Shown: positions 1-9,831 of the stretch, piece after piece
How positions within the stretch are numbered: position 1 is the stretch's first letter
How the letters are laid out: the number at the start of each line of letters is the position of its first letter
Assembly (NCBI GenBank): GCA_024743195.1
Contig: JANSXE010000002.1
Span: 428,136 to 492,135 of the forward strand
Source: Alphaproteobacteria bacterium
Lineage (GTDB): Bacteria > Pseudomonadota > Alphaproteobacteria > UBA8366 > Aestuariispiraceae
Length of the DNA stretch: 64,000 nucleotides
Direction of reading: 5' to 3'
Made by a program: the position numbers and the translations under genes
Notes under the pieces: model-generated
The model's input: the letters and a program-made list of their open reading frames with translations, nothing else
Told to the model about the DNA's origin: nothing
Databases searched by the model: none

Positions 1-23
1 GAGAGCGGCTGCGGCGTCGGCGC

Positions 24-27
<4 letters not shown>
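1..27 (-). CDS. trpA: Tryptophan synthase alpha chain, N-terminal fragment
   Basis: Nine codons (MSADAAAAL) run off the left edge of the window. The ATG at 25-27 overlaps the trpB stop codon in an ATGA arrangement, so translation is probably coupled. The fragment is too short to recognise by sequence. The assignment rests on the near-universal trpB-trpA order in alphaproteobacteria and on the overlap. It would supply the indole-producing subunit of the alpha2-beta2 synthase. Confidence 0.55.
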
Positions 28-1238
<1,211 letters not shown>

Positions 1239-1460
1239 GATCGCCGGCCTCGCCCTCTGGTTCGCTGCAGTTCTAGCGGTTGCGCGATCCCCCACACCGC
1301 CGGGTTCTAGACCAGCCGCCGGGGCGCGTCCAGCGGCGAGGCGGGGTCTGCGCGCCCGCTCGACAGGCGCGCCGTCTTGCGCCTAGGCTCTCGAAACGCC
1401 TTCGCTGAGGACCCCCACCCCCTCTCCCTGACAAGAACCCGACGACAGGAGGCCCCGCCC

Positions 1461-2591
1461 ATGTCAGACGCGCCGAGCGCGCCCCGCAACCCGCAAGCCG
1501 GCCTCGCCATGCGCGGCGGCGGTTACTATTCGGAGCGCACGCGCGGCGCCAAGCTGGTGATCGACCGGGCGCTGCCGCTGGCGCAGGCCGCGGCGCCGCC
1601 CGCGCCCGGCGCGGCCGGCCCGCTGCGCTTCGCCGACTACGGCGCGGCCGACGGCGGCACCAGCCGGGAGATGTGGTTCTCCCTGATCGAGGGGCTGCGC
1701 GCCGCCGGCGACGACCGCGAGATCGTCCTGACCTACACCGACCTGCCGTCGAACGATTTTTCCACCCTGTTCCGCACCATGCAGGGGCTTCAGGGCGATC
1801 CGGACCTGGCCTATCAGGCCCGCTTCGACGGGGTCTATGTGCATGGCTGCGGGACCGGCTTCCACCGGCCGCTGTTTCCGGCCGGGAGCCTCGATTTCGG
1901 CTTCTCCGCGACCGCCATGCACTATCTGTCGCAGACGCCGTGCGACATCCCGACCCATGTGCACGCCGTGGGGGCGGAGGGGGCGGCGGCCGAGGCCTTC
2001 GCCGCCCAGGCGGCGGCGGATTGGGAGCGCATCCTGCTGGCCCGGGCGCATGAGCTGAAGCCGGGCGGGCGGCTCGTCTGCGTGAATTTCGGGATCGACG
2101 GGCAGGGTCGCTGGCTCGGGAACACCGGCGGGGTCGACATGTTCGGGGCCTTCGCCGAACTGTGGGCCGCGATGCGCGCGCGGGGCGAGATCACGCAGGA
2201 AGAGTTCGCGCGGGCGACCTTCGCGCAATATTACCGCACGCAGGCCGAGTTCACGGCGCCGCTGGACGATCCGGACTCCGCCGTCTCCCGGGCCGGGCTG
2301 CGGCTGCTCTCGGCGTCGAGCCTCTACACCCGCTGCCCCTATGAAGAGGCCTTCGCCCGCTCCGACGGCGCGATGAGCGCGGCCGACTTCGCGGCCAGCC
2401 TGATCCCCACCATGCGCTCCTGGTCGGAGACGGTGTTCCGAAGCGCGCTCGACGCCCGCCCGCCGGAGGAGGCCGCGGCGCTGGTCGACGCCTTCTATCA
2501 GGCCTATGAGGACCGCGTCGCCGCCGACCCGGCCGGCCACGCCATGGACTACATCCACATCGTGCTGGAGATCGAGAAGGCGGCGGACTGA
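1461..2591 (+). CDS. SABATH-family SAM-dependent carboxyl methyltransferase
   Basis: The 376-residue protein resembles the SABATH family, best known from plants, where members methylate the carboxyl groups of salicylate, jasmonate, benzoate and similar acids. Visible landmarks are the SAM-binding FADYGAADGG (57-66), TDLPSNDF (93-100), GFHRPLFP (133-140) and SATAMHYLSQTP (149-160), in the same order and spacing as in plant enzymes. The ATG at 1461 is preceded by ACAGGAGG. The longer open frame from 1377 lacks such a site. The gene lies opposite to the trp genes and is followed by a lipase gene. The substrate cannot be inferred; small hydrophobic carboxylic acids are typical. Confidence 0.82.
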   Translation: MSDAPSAPRNPQAGLAMRGGGYYSERTRGAKLVIDRALPLAQAAAPPAPGAAGPLRFADYGAADGGTSREMWFSLIEGLRAAGDDREIVLTYTDLPSNDFSTLFRTMQGLQGDPDLAYQARFDGVYVHGCGTGFHRPLFPAGSLDFGFSATAMHYLSQTPCDIPTHVHAVGAEGAAAEAFAAQAAADWERILLARAHELKPGGRLVCVNFGIDGQGRWLGNTGGVDMFGAFAELWAAMRARGEITQEEFARATFAQYYRTQAEFTAPLDDPDSAVSRAGLRLLSASSLYTRCPYEEAFARSDGAMSAADFAASLIPTMRSWSETVFRSALDARPPEEAAALVDAFYQAYEDRVAADPAGHAMDYIHIVLEIEKAAD

Positions 2592-2677
2592 GCGGGAAGG
2601 CGGGAAAACGTCTTTAACGCGTAAAAATTAGATAATACACTCTCGTCGCAACGCCGCGATCGACGGGAGCCCTTGGT
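2592..2677 (+). promoter_or_regulatory. AT-rich candidate promoter of the lipase gene
   Basis: This short spacer is much more AT-rich than its surroundings. It carries GATAAT at 2631-2636, which resembles a -10 box. A clear -35 box at the right spacing is not visible. A Shine-Dalgarno-like CGACGGGAG lies at 2661-2669. The lipase gene may therefore be transcribed on its own as well as by read-through. Confidence 0.3.
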
Positions 2678-3904
2678 ATGACTGACGCAACGCCGACCCT
2701 GGACGCCTATCAGCGCGTTTTCGCGCTGTCCTTTCTGGCCAATGGGGTGATGTCGCAGGTCGCGCCGCGCGACGTGTTGGCGCAGAGACTGTTTCATAAG
2801 CTTTCCTACTACCTCACCGTTCCGTCCGGCGCCGAACCGCCGGACAGGAAGTACCGGGCCTTCGCCGCGCCGGACCATCGCGCCTTCGCCGCCCTCGGAC
2901 AGGGCGAGGTCGTCTGGGGACCGGCGGTCAACGCAACCGGCTTGACCTGGCTGAAGGATGCGACGAACGCCGCTTTCGTGGCGCGCTTCGCCGACTTCCA
3001 CAGCCCGCCGGGCGGACCGACCGGTCCGGTCTATGTCGTCGCGATCGCCGCGACCAACCCCACCTCGCTGCGCGACATCCTGATCCAGGACGGATTCGTC
3101 GACCAAGTCGTCGCCTGGGAGGGGTTCAAGCCCGCGGATGTGGTGCACGGGGACCCGCCGGTCGATCCGCAGACCACACCCTACATCTCGCGCGCGACCG
3201 CGCAGGGCGTCTCCGACCTGCTGCTCAAGCTGAGCCCGCCCGACTGGGCGCCCGCCGGCGGCAGGAGCTTGATGGACTTCCTCGCCGGCGTGCAGGAGGA
3301 GGACGCCGCGTTGGTTTTCTGCGGCCACAGCCTGGCGGGCGCGCTCAGCCCCACGCTCGCGCTCTACCTCGCCGAGTCCTCGGAGCGCCCGCTCGCCGGC
3401 TTCGGCGAGCGCGTCTGGACCTACCCGACGGCAGGCGCAACGCCTGGCAACCAAGCGTTCGCCGACCGCTTCGCGATGCGCTTCGGTCCGGTCAGCTGGG
3501 ACGGTGCGGTGGAGACTGCGGGCTATCGGCTCTTCAATGCGCGGTTGTGGAACCACTATGACGTCGTCCCGCACGCCTGGGCCCTGACGACGCACACGGA
3601 CTGCGACGGCGAACAGTCTCCGTCCATGGCGGAGATTCTGGGCCTGTACGGGGAACTCGACCTGTTGACCCGTCTGGCCGTCTGGGCGGACGTGCACCCG
3701 GCCGAGCATCTTTCGACGGAGTCCGGCATCGACTATTGGACCCTGAATGGCGTGCGTCTCGACGAACCGCGCCCGGCGACGCCTAAAGACTACGCTGGCT
3801 TCTGGGAAACGCTGCTCAAATGCCACATATACGACTATGGGCACGGGCTGATCCTTGCGGACGGGCTGCCGGGAGATTACCCGGACTATCAGCTTGAGGC
3901 GTGA
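2678..3904 (+). CDS. Class 3 (fungal-type) lipase family protein
   Basis: The 408-residue alpha/beta hydrolase has the nucleophile elbow GHSLAGA (216-222, serine 218). Class 3 features follow: TAGATPGNQAFADRF (251-265) and NHYDVVPHAW (292-301), which usually carry the fold-stabilising and acid residues. H383 or H389 in the C-terminal CHIYDYGHG could complete the triad. The usual GHSLGGA has Ala in place of the first Gly after Leu. No signal peptide is visible, so it is probably cytoplasmic or membrane-associated. It ends 10 bases from the convergent trpF stop. Its pairing with a carboxyl methyltransferase suggests, without proof, an ester-making and ester-cleaving pair. Confidence 0.8.
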   Translation: MTDATPTLDAYQRVFALSFLANGVMSQVAPRDVLAQRLFHKLSYYLTVPSGAEPPDRKYRAFAAPDHRAFAALGQGEVVWGPAVNATGLTWLKDATNAAFVARFADFHSPPGGPTGPVYVVAIAATNPTSLRDILIQDGFVDQVVAWEGFKPADVVHGDPPVDPQTTPYISRATAQGVSDLLLKLSPPDWAPAGGRSLMDFLAGVQEEDAALVFCGHSLAGALSPTLALYLAESSERPLAGFGERVWTYPTAGATPGNQAFADRFAMRFGPVSWDGAVETAGYRLFNARLWNHYDVVPHAWALTTHTDCDGEQSPSMAEILGLYGELDLLTRLAVWADVHPAEHLSTESGIDYWTLNGVRLDEPRPATPKDYAGFWETLLKCHIYDYGHGLILADGLPGDYPDYQLEA

Positions 3905-3914
3905 GGCCCGACGC

Positions 3915-4562
3915 TCAGGCGCGCTTCGCCGCCTCCAGGAAGCGGCGGATCTTCTCCGGGTCCTTGCGGCCGGGCCCGCCGGTCTCGACGCCGGAGGAGG
4001 CGTCGACGCCCGGCGCGCCCGTGAGCTTGATCGCGCTTCCCACATTGTCCGGCGTCAGCCCGCCGGCGAGCAGCCAGGGGATGGTCGGCTGCCGGCCGCC
4101 CTTCAACAGCATCCAATCGAAGGCGACCGCATTGCCGCCGGGGCGGTCCGCGCCCTCCGGCGGCTTGGCGTCGAGCAGCAGCCGGTCCGCCGGCCCTTCA
4201 TAGGCGACCGCCTTCTCCAGATCGTCGGGCGTCGCAACGCCCAGCGCCTTCATCACCGGGCGGCCGAAGCGCTCGCGGGCCTCCTGACAGCGCGCCGGGG
4301 TCTCCCGCCCGTGAAGCTGGAGAATCGACAGCGGGACGTCGGCCAGCACCCGTTCGATCAGCCCGTCCTCCGGGTCGACGAACAGACCGACGCAGGCGAC
4401 CGACGGCGGGACGCGCGCCGCCAGCATCGCCGCCTCCGCGACCGTCACGTTGCGCGGGCTCTTCGCGAAGAAGACGAAGCCGACCATGTCGGCGCCATGG
4501 CGCACCGCCGCCTCGACCGAGCCGGGGTCGCTGAGCCCGCAGATCTTGGCGATGACGGTCAT
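3915..4562 (-). CDS. trpF: Phosphoribosylanthranilate isomerase
   Basis: The 215-residue TIM-barrel enzyme isomerises phosphoribosylanthranilate to CdRP in tryptophan synthesis. C8 in KICGLSDP is the general base of the family and D131 in RLLLDAKPPEG the general acid. WLLAGGLTPDN and the phosphate-binding GVDASSGVE are also present. The ATG at 4560-4562 lies 5 bases after the pyrF stop, so the two are co-transcribed. Longer in-frame extension upstream runs through pyrF in another frame and is not coding. Confidence 0.96.
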   Translation of the reverse strand: MTVIAKICGLSDPGSVEAAVRHGADMVGFVFFAKSPRNVTVAEAAMLAARVPPSVACVGLFVDPEDGLIERVLADVPLSILQLHGRETPARCQEARERFGRPVMKALGVATPDDLEKAVAYEGPADRLLLDAKPPEGADRPGGNAVAFDWMLLKGGRQPTIPWLLAGGLTPDNVGSAIKLTGAPGVDASSGVETGGPGRKDPEKIRRFLEAAKRA

Positions 4563-4567
4563 GGCGC

Positions 4568-5341
4568 TCACGCCGCCAACTCCTGGGCGATCGCGCGGGC
4601 GGCCGCTGCGGGGTCGGCGGCGGCCGCGATGGGCCGGCCGATCACCAGGAAGTCGGCGCCGGCGTCGAGCGCCTGACGCGGCGTGACCGCGCGCTTCTGA
4701 TCGCCCATCGCCGACCCGGCCGGGCGGATGCCGGGGACGATCAGCTTGAAATCCGGGCCGCAGGCGGCGCGGATCGCCGCGATTTCGCGCGCGCTGCACA
4801 CCACGCCGTCGAGGCCGCAATCCTGCGTCAGCCGGGCCAACCGCACCACCTGATCTTCCGCGGGCCCCTGCTGGCCGACGGCCGCCAGATCGTCGTCGTC
4901 CAGGCTGGTGAGGACCGTGACCGCGATCAGCATCGGGCGCACGACGCCGAGCGCATCGGCCTGGAAATCCGCGGCCTCGCGCGCCGCCTTCATCATCGCC
5001 GCCCCGCCCGACGCGTGCACGTTCAAGATCGTCGGCCCCAGATCCATGACCGAGCGCACCGCGCCCGCCACCGTGTTCGGGATGTCGTGGAACTTGAGGT
5101 CCAGGAACAGGCGCTGCTGCGCCGGCGGTTGGCCGCGCGGCGTCTCGGCCGGGCCCGCGCGCACGACGCGGCGCACTCCGTCCGGCCCGTTCGCGTTGAA
5201 GAATTCGAGGCCGAGCTTGATCCCGCCCACCAGACCCGTGAGCTCGCGCGACAGCCGGGTCGCGCGCTCCGGATCGGGCGTGTCGATCCCCACCAGGATG
5301 CGATCCTGCGGGCGGTTCGGGGTCAGCGCGGTCTCGGTCAT
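4568..5341 (-). CDS. pyrF: Orotidine 5'-phosphate decarboxylase
   Basis: The 257-residue TIM barrel decarboxylates OMP to UMP. The substrate lysine K42 (GGIKLGLEFF) and the catalytic D81-x-K83-x-x-D86 array in DLKFHDIPNT are present, as is a C-terminal IVPGIRP loop and VIGRPI phosphate site. An insertion of about ten residues (near 62-76, rich in Pro, Gly and Gln) lengthens the loop just before the catalytic strand. The start MTETALTP at 5341 is preferred over an extension to 5515 that is not family-like. The AT-rich leader upstream probably holds the promoter for the pyrF-trpF pair. Confidence 0.95.
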   Translation of the reverse strand: MTETALTPNRPQDRILVGIDTPDPERATRLSRELTGLVGGIKLGLEFFNANGPDGVRRVVRAGPAETPRGQPPAQQRLFLDLKFHDIPNTVAGAVRSVMDLGPTILNVHASGGAAMMKAAREAADFQADALGVVRPMLIAVTVLTSLDDDDLAAVGQQGPAEDQVVRLARLTQDCGLDGVVCSAREIAAIRAACGPDFKLIVPGIRPAGSAMGDQKRAVTPRQALDAGADFLVIGRPIAAAADPAAAARAIAQELAA

Positions 5342-5746
5342 GGGCTCTCTCGCAGGGGCCGGTTTCGGGCCGCCCCTGCTTAGCCCGCGCCGCCGTGGCC
5401 GACAAGTGGGCCGCGCCCGCGTCTGGGGACCGCGACGCCGACGCCAGTCCGCGGCGGCAGACGGGGTGAGACATGTCCATTTAATCAATAGGTAAAACGA
5501 CAATTTGAAGATCAAACATAATGTTCATGCGATGAACATTACAGGATTGCGGTGCTGCCCGCTTGGCGCCGGCGGGGCGGCTCGCTATCTCAGAGGCCTT
5601 CGCGTCGTCGGCTGCGCCGCCCCGTTATTCGGCTCAGATGGCGCGCGAGGCCGTTCGCGCGGCCTGTAAAGGGTTTGACCCACGGGCGGCGAATCGCCGG
5701 CCAAGCGCTTGCGACAAAACAAAAAACCACACCGAGGGGAGTGAGG
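5342..5746. other. Divergent intergenic region between pyrF and the DUF971 gene
   Basis: About 400 bases without a supported gene. The stretch near 5480-5545 is strikingly AT-rich for this genome and contains a perfect palindrome (listed separately). It probably holds the divergent promoters. An open frame from 5552 joins the DUF971 gene, but its codons up to 5746 do not match the family. Confidence 0.5.
5519..5541. promoter_or_regulatory. Perfect 10-bp inverted repeat, candidate operator
   Basis: Arms TAATGTTCAT and ATGAACATTA flank a 3-base GCG centre. It lies in the AT-rich part of the divergent pyrF/DUF971 promoter region. Odd spacing and exact symmetry suit a dimeric helix-turn-helix regulator. 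GTTC-N7-GAAC inside it differs from the direct GTTC-N7-GTTC LexA box of alphaproteobacteria. The regulator is unknown. Confidence 0.45.
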
Positions 5747-6151
5747 ATGAGCGACGGCGCCGAGAGTTCAAAGAGGTCGGAAGATCGCTTCTCCACCCAG
5801 CATTGGCCGACGGAGATCACGCTGAAGAAGGCGGAGAAGGCGCTGCATGTCGCGTTCGACGACGGCGCGCGCTTCGCGCTGCCGGCGGAGTATCTGCGGG
5901 TGGAGAGCCCCTCGGCCGAGGTGCAGGGCCACAGCCCGTCCCAGAAGCAGCTCGTCCCCGGCCGCCGCCATGTCGGGATCATGAGCCTGGAGCCGGTCGG
6001 CAATTACGCGGTCCGAATCACCTTCGACGACCTGCACGACACCGGCATCTATAGCTGGAAATACCTTTACCAGCTCGGGCTCGAGCATGAGGAACGCTGG
6101 GCCAAGTACCTGAAAGAGCTGGAGGAACGCGGCCTCAGCCGTGATCCGTAA
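5747..6151 (+). CDS. DUF971 family protein (gamma-butyrobetaine hydroxylase-like N-terminal domain)
   Basis: The 134-residue protein consists essentially of one DUF971 domain, the small beta-rich domain also found at the N-terminus of gamma-butyrobetaine dioxygenases. Typical elements are WPTEITL, FALPAEYLRVESPSAE, the basic PGRRHVGI stretch and the C-terminal DDLHDTGIYSWKYL. The ATG at 5747 follows GGGGAGTGAGG and is favoured over upstream alternatives. It converges on the ubiH-like gene with only 3 bases between stops. Stand-alone DUF971 proteins are linked in the literature to Fe-S cluster or P-loop ATPase genes, but nothing here tests that. Confidence 0.85.
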   Translation: MSDGAESSKRSEDRFSTQHWPTEITLKKAEKALHVAFDDGARFALPAEYLRVESPSAEVQGHSPSQKQLVPGRRHVGIMSLEPVGNYAVRITFDDLHDTGIYSWKYLYQLGLEHEERWAKYLKELEERGLSRDP

Positions 6152-6154
6152 GCG

Positions 6155-7453
6155 CTAGAGCGCCTCGCCGCGCACGAGCCGGGGCAGGTCGCCGACGACG
6201 CCCATGGCGTGGCGCATCAGGAAGCGCTTCACCGGCGGGGTTCGGTTGACGGCGGCGAGGCCGACGTCGCGCGCCAGTCGGACCGGCGCGACGTCGTTGG
6301 AGAAGAGGCGCGTCAGCCCGTCGGTCACGCCGAGCAGCATCGCAACGTCGGTGCGCCGCCAGCGGGCGTAGCGCTCCAGCACCGGCTGGGCGCCGATGTC
6401 GAGTCCCAGCCGGCGCGCGTCGACCAGAACCTCCGCCAGCGCGGCGACGTCGCGCAGCCCCAGATTGAGGCCTTGCCCGGCGATCGGGTGCATGGCGTGG
6501 GCCGCGTCGCCGACCAGGGCGAAGCGCTGATCGATGAAGCGCTCCGCGAGCTGCAGGCTCAACGGATAGGAGAAACGCGGGCCGACCAACTCGATCTCGC
6601 CCAGCCAGTCGCCGAACCGGCGCTTCAGTTCGACCAGGAAGTCGGCGTCGCTCATCGCCAGGAAGCCGGGCGCCAGGTCCTTGTGCTCCGACCAGACGAC
6701 GTTCGAGCGGTTCTCCGTCATCGGCAGCATGGCGAACGGGCCGGTCGGCAGGAACAGCTCGACCGCGACGCCCTCGTGGCTGCGTTCGTGCCGCACGGTG
6801 CAGACGATGGAGACCTGGTCGTAGCGCCAGCCGGCGCTGCGAATCCCGGCCGCCTCCCGCTGACGCGAGAACTTGCCGTCGGCGGCGATCGCCAGATCGG
6901 CCGCGATCTCCCGGCCGTCCTCCAGGCGGGCGACGGCGCGCGCCGCGCTGCGTTCGATCGTGCTGACCGCCGCCGGGGCGATCAGATCGAGCCGTCCGGG
7001 CCCCTGCTCGTTGCGCGCCGCGACGTCGGCGGCCAAGGCGTGCAGCCCCTGGCGGATCACCCGGTTCTCGACGATCCAGCCGAAGGGCTCGTCCCCCACC
7101 TCGGAATGGTCGTAATGCAGGAAAAGCGGCGAGACGCCGCGCAGCGGATGGCCGTCCGCCACCCGGATGTCCCAGATCGGCGAGGCGTCGTCCGCGATCC
7201 GCTCCCACAGGCCGATCCCCTCGAACAGCCGCTTGGAGCCGAGCGCGACGGCCGACGCCCGCCCGTCATAGTCCAGCGCCGCGACGGCGGCCGGCGTCTC
7301 CCGGTCCACCACCGCGACCTTGAGCCCGGCCCGCGCCAGCGCGCAGGCGAGCGTCAGCCCGACCATGCCGCCGCCGGCGAACAGAACGTCGTAGCGGCGG
7401 GTTGTCTGGCTCCGATCCCCCGGCGGGTCGGAGGCGCGGCTCTGCACGGCCAT
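6155..7453 (-). CDS. UbiH/UbiF/COQ6-family FAD-dependent monooxygenase
   Basis: The 432-residue flavoprotein probably hydroxylates the ubiquinone ring precursor at the membrane. The N-terminal dinucleotide fold has GGGMVG at 27-32 and ends in VVDRE. The second FAD motif RFALVGDAAHAMHPIAGQG is in the C-terminal half and is diagnostic for this family. The ATG at 7451-7453 (MAVQSRAS) sits 20 residues before the Rossmann strand, the usual distance. The frame continues upstream without homology. Which ring position it modifies cannot be told from sequence. Confidence 0.9.
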   Translation of the reverse strand: MAVQSRASDPPGDRSQTTRRYDVLFAGGGMVGLTLACALARAGLKVAVVDRETPAAVAALDYDGRASAVALGSKRLFEGIGLWERIADDASPIWDIRVADGHPLRGVSPLFLHYDHSEVGDEPFGWIVENRVIRQGLHALAADVAARNEQGPGRLDLIAPAAVSTIERSAARAVARLEDGREIAADLAIAADGKFSRQREAAGIRSAGWRYDQVSIVCTVRHERSHEGVAVELFLPTGPFAMLPMTENRSNVVWSEHKDLAPGFLAMSDADFLVELKRRFGDWLGEIELVGPRFSYPLSLQLAERFIDQRFALVGDAAHAMHPIAGQGLNLGLRDVAALAEVLVDARRLGLDIGAQPVLERYARWRRTDVAMLLGVTDGLTRLFSNDVAPVRLARDVGLAAVNRTPPVKRFLMRHAMGVVGDLPRLVRGEAL

Positions 7454-7707
7454 ATGGCGGTCTCCCGATTCGATTCGGCGGCGTGGCGCCCGACGCGAAA
7501 GATCGGCTCTCCGCCCGCCGCTGTCCAGTCGCCCGCGGCGCGGCGCGCCGACGCATCGCACGCCGGCCTCTGCAATGATTAAAAATTCGGCATCTTCCGG
7601 ACGCTGCATAAAATTTAGGCGATACGTGCTGGGGGTCGAGTCCGCCCCTTTCTCGGGAAAATCCCTAATTCATTGTTTTTATTTAAAATTATGGGTTCCC
7701 TCGAGTC

Positions 7708-8238
<531 letters not shown>

Positions 8239-8252
8239 GGAGGGTGATCACC

Positions 8253-9584
8253 ATGAAAGACATGCTGTCCTTCGCCACGCTGAAGCGCATGCTTCTGCTG
8301 GGAAGCGGCGCGGGCGCGGTGGCGCTCGTCGCGACGCCTGCGGCGGCTCAATCGCTTGAGACGCAGTACATTTTCAACACGCTCTCCTTCCTGATGCACG
8401 GCTTCCTGGTCATGTGGATGGCGGCGGGCTTCGCCATGCTCGAAGCGGGTCTGGTGCGCTCGAAGAACACCACGGCCCAGTGCCTGAAGAACATCGTGCT
8501 CTACTCCATCGCCGGCATCATGTTCTATCTGGTCGGCTATCAGATGCTCTATGGCGGCGCGTCGGCCTATTTCGGCGGCTTCAGCATCTGGGGCGCCGGC
8601 GACGTGCCGGACGCGGCCTCGCTCGAGGGCGGCGAGTACTCGGCCGGCTCCGACTGGTTCTTCCAGATGGTGTTCGTGGCGGCGACGGCGTCGATCGTCT
8701 CCGGCGCGGTGGCCGAGCGCACCAAGCTGTGGGCCTTCTTCCTGTTCGTCGTGATCCTGACCGCGCTGATCTACCCGATCCAGGGCTCCTGGAGCTGGGG
8801 CGGCGGCTGGCTTTCGGAGATGGGCTTCTCCGACTTCGCCGGCTCGACGATCGTGCACTCGGTCGGCGGCTGGGCGGCGCTGGCGGGCTGTCTCGTCATC
8901 GGCGCGCGCAAGGGCAAGTACGGGGCCGACGGCAAGGTCACCCCGCTGCCGGGCGCCAACCTGCCGCTCTCGACGCTGGGCGTGTTCATCCTGTGGATGG
9001 GCTGGTTCGGCTTCAATGGCGGCTCGCAGCTCGCCATGGGCACGATGCAGGACGTCACCGACATCGGCACCATCTACATCAACACCAACCTGGCCGCGGC
9101 CGGGGGCGTCGTCGCGGCGACCATCCTGGTGACGGTGCTGTACAAGAAGATCGACCTGACGCTGGCGCTCAACGGCGCGCTGGGCGGTCTGGTCGCGATC
9201 ACGGCGGAGCCGCTGGCCCCGTCCCCGCTGCTCGCCATCTTCATCGGCGCGGTCGGCGGCGTGATCGTGGTGGTCACGGTGCCGCTCCTCGACAAGCTGA
9301 AGGTCGACGACGTGGTCGGCGCGATCCCGGTGCACCTGTTCGCGGGCATCTGGGGCACGCTGGTGGTGCCGCTGTCGAACGACGGCGCCAGCTTCGGCCC
9401 GCAGATCGTCGGCATCGTCGCGGTCGGCGCCTTCACCTTCGTCTTCAGCCTCGTCGTCTGGCTCATCATCAAGGCGATCATGGGCGTGCGGATCGACGAG
9501 GAGACGGAGATGGCCGGCCTCGACAAGTCGGATTGCGGCCTCGAGGCCTACCCGGAATTCGGGACCGGTTCGCAGCGGATGTAA
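8253..9584 (+). CDS. amtB: Ammonium transporter
   Basis: The 443-residue inner-membrane channel of the Amt/Rh family starts with a cleavable signal peptide (cut probably after ATPAAAQ near 33). About eleven membrane helices follow. The pore histidine pair is H202 (IVHSVGGW) and H361 (VHLFAGIWG), and the NGGSQLAMG and GGLVAITAE helices are typical. The ATG at 8253 is preceded by GAGGAGGG. It forms an operon with glnK, whose product would plug the pore when nitrogen is plentiful. A strong terminator follows. Confidence 0.97.
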   Translation: MKDMLSFATLKRMLLLGSGAGAVALVATPAAAQSLETQYIFNTLSFLMHGFLVMWMAAGFAMLEAGLVRSKNTTAQCLKNIVLYSIAGIMFYLVGYQMLYGGASAYFGGFSIWGAGDVPDAASLEGGEYSAGSDWFFQMVFVAATASIVSGAVAERTKLWAFFLFVVILTALIYPIQGSWSWGGGWLSEMGFSDFAGSTIVHSVGGWAALAGCLVIGARKGKYGADGKVTPLPGANLPLSTLGVFILWMGWFGFNGGSQLAMGTMQDVTDIGTIYINTNLAAAGGVVAATILVTVLYKKIDLTLALNGALGGLVAITAEPLAPSPLLAIFIGAVGGVIVVVTVPLLDKLKVDDVVGAIPVHLFAGIWGTLVVPLSNDGASFGPQIVGIVAVGAFTFVFSLVVWLIIKAIMGVRIDEETEMAGLDKSDCGLEAYPEFGTGSQRM

Positions 9585-9640
9585 CGCCCCGCTGACAGAC
9601 GAAACCGGAACCCCGAGAAGGGTTTCCACCCCGCAAACTT

Positions 9641-9676
9641 CGCCCGGAGGGTCCGTCCCTCCGGGCGCTTTCTTTT
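9641..9676 (+). terminator. Rho-independent terminator of glnK-amtB
   Basis: Eleven-base stems CGCCCGGAGGG and CCCTCCGGGCG enclose a TCCGT loop and are followed by CTTTCTTTT. The stem is perfect. It lies 57 bases after the amtB stop. Confidence 0.9.
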
Positions 9677-9831
9677 CAGCGACGCGCACCCTTTCCCACG
9701 TCTTTGCGTTGGCCGTGCGTCGCGCCCCAACATCCTGTATAGTTATCCACATATTGCGTTTCAGGCGCGCGGCTTGCATAGCTGCGCGCTTCCCTGCGCG
9801 TCGCGACGCGCCCAAGCAAGCGAGGCCGCCG

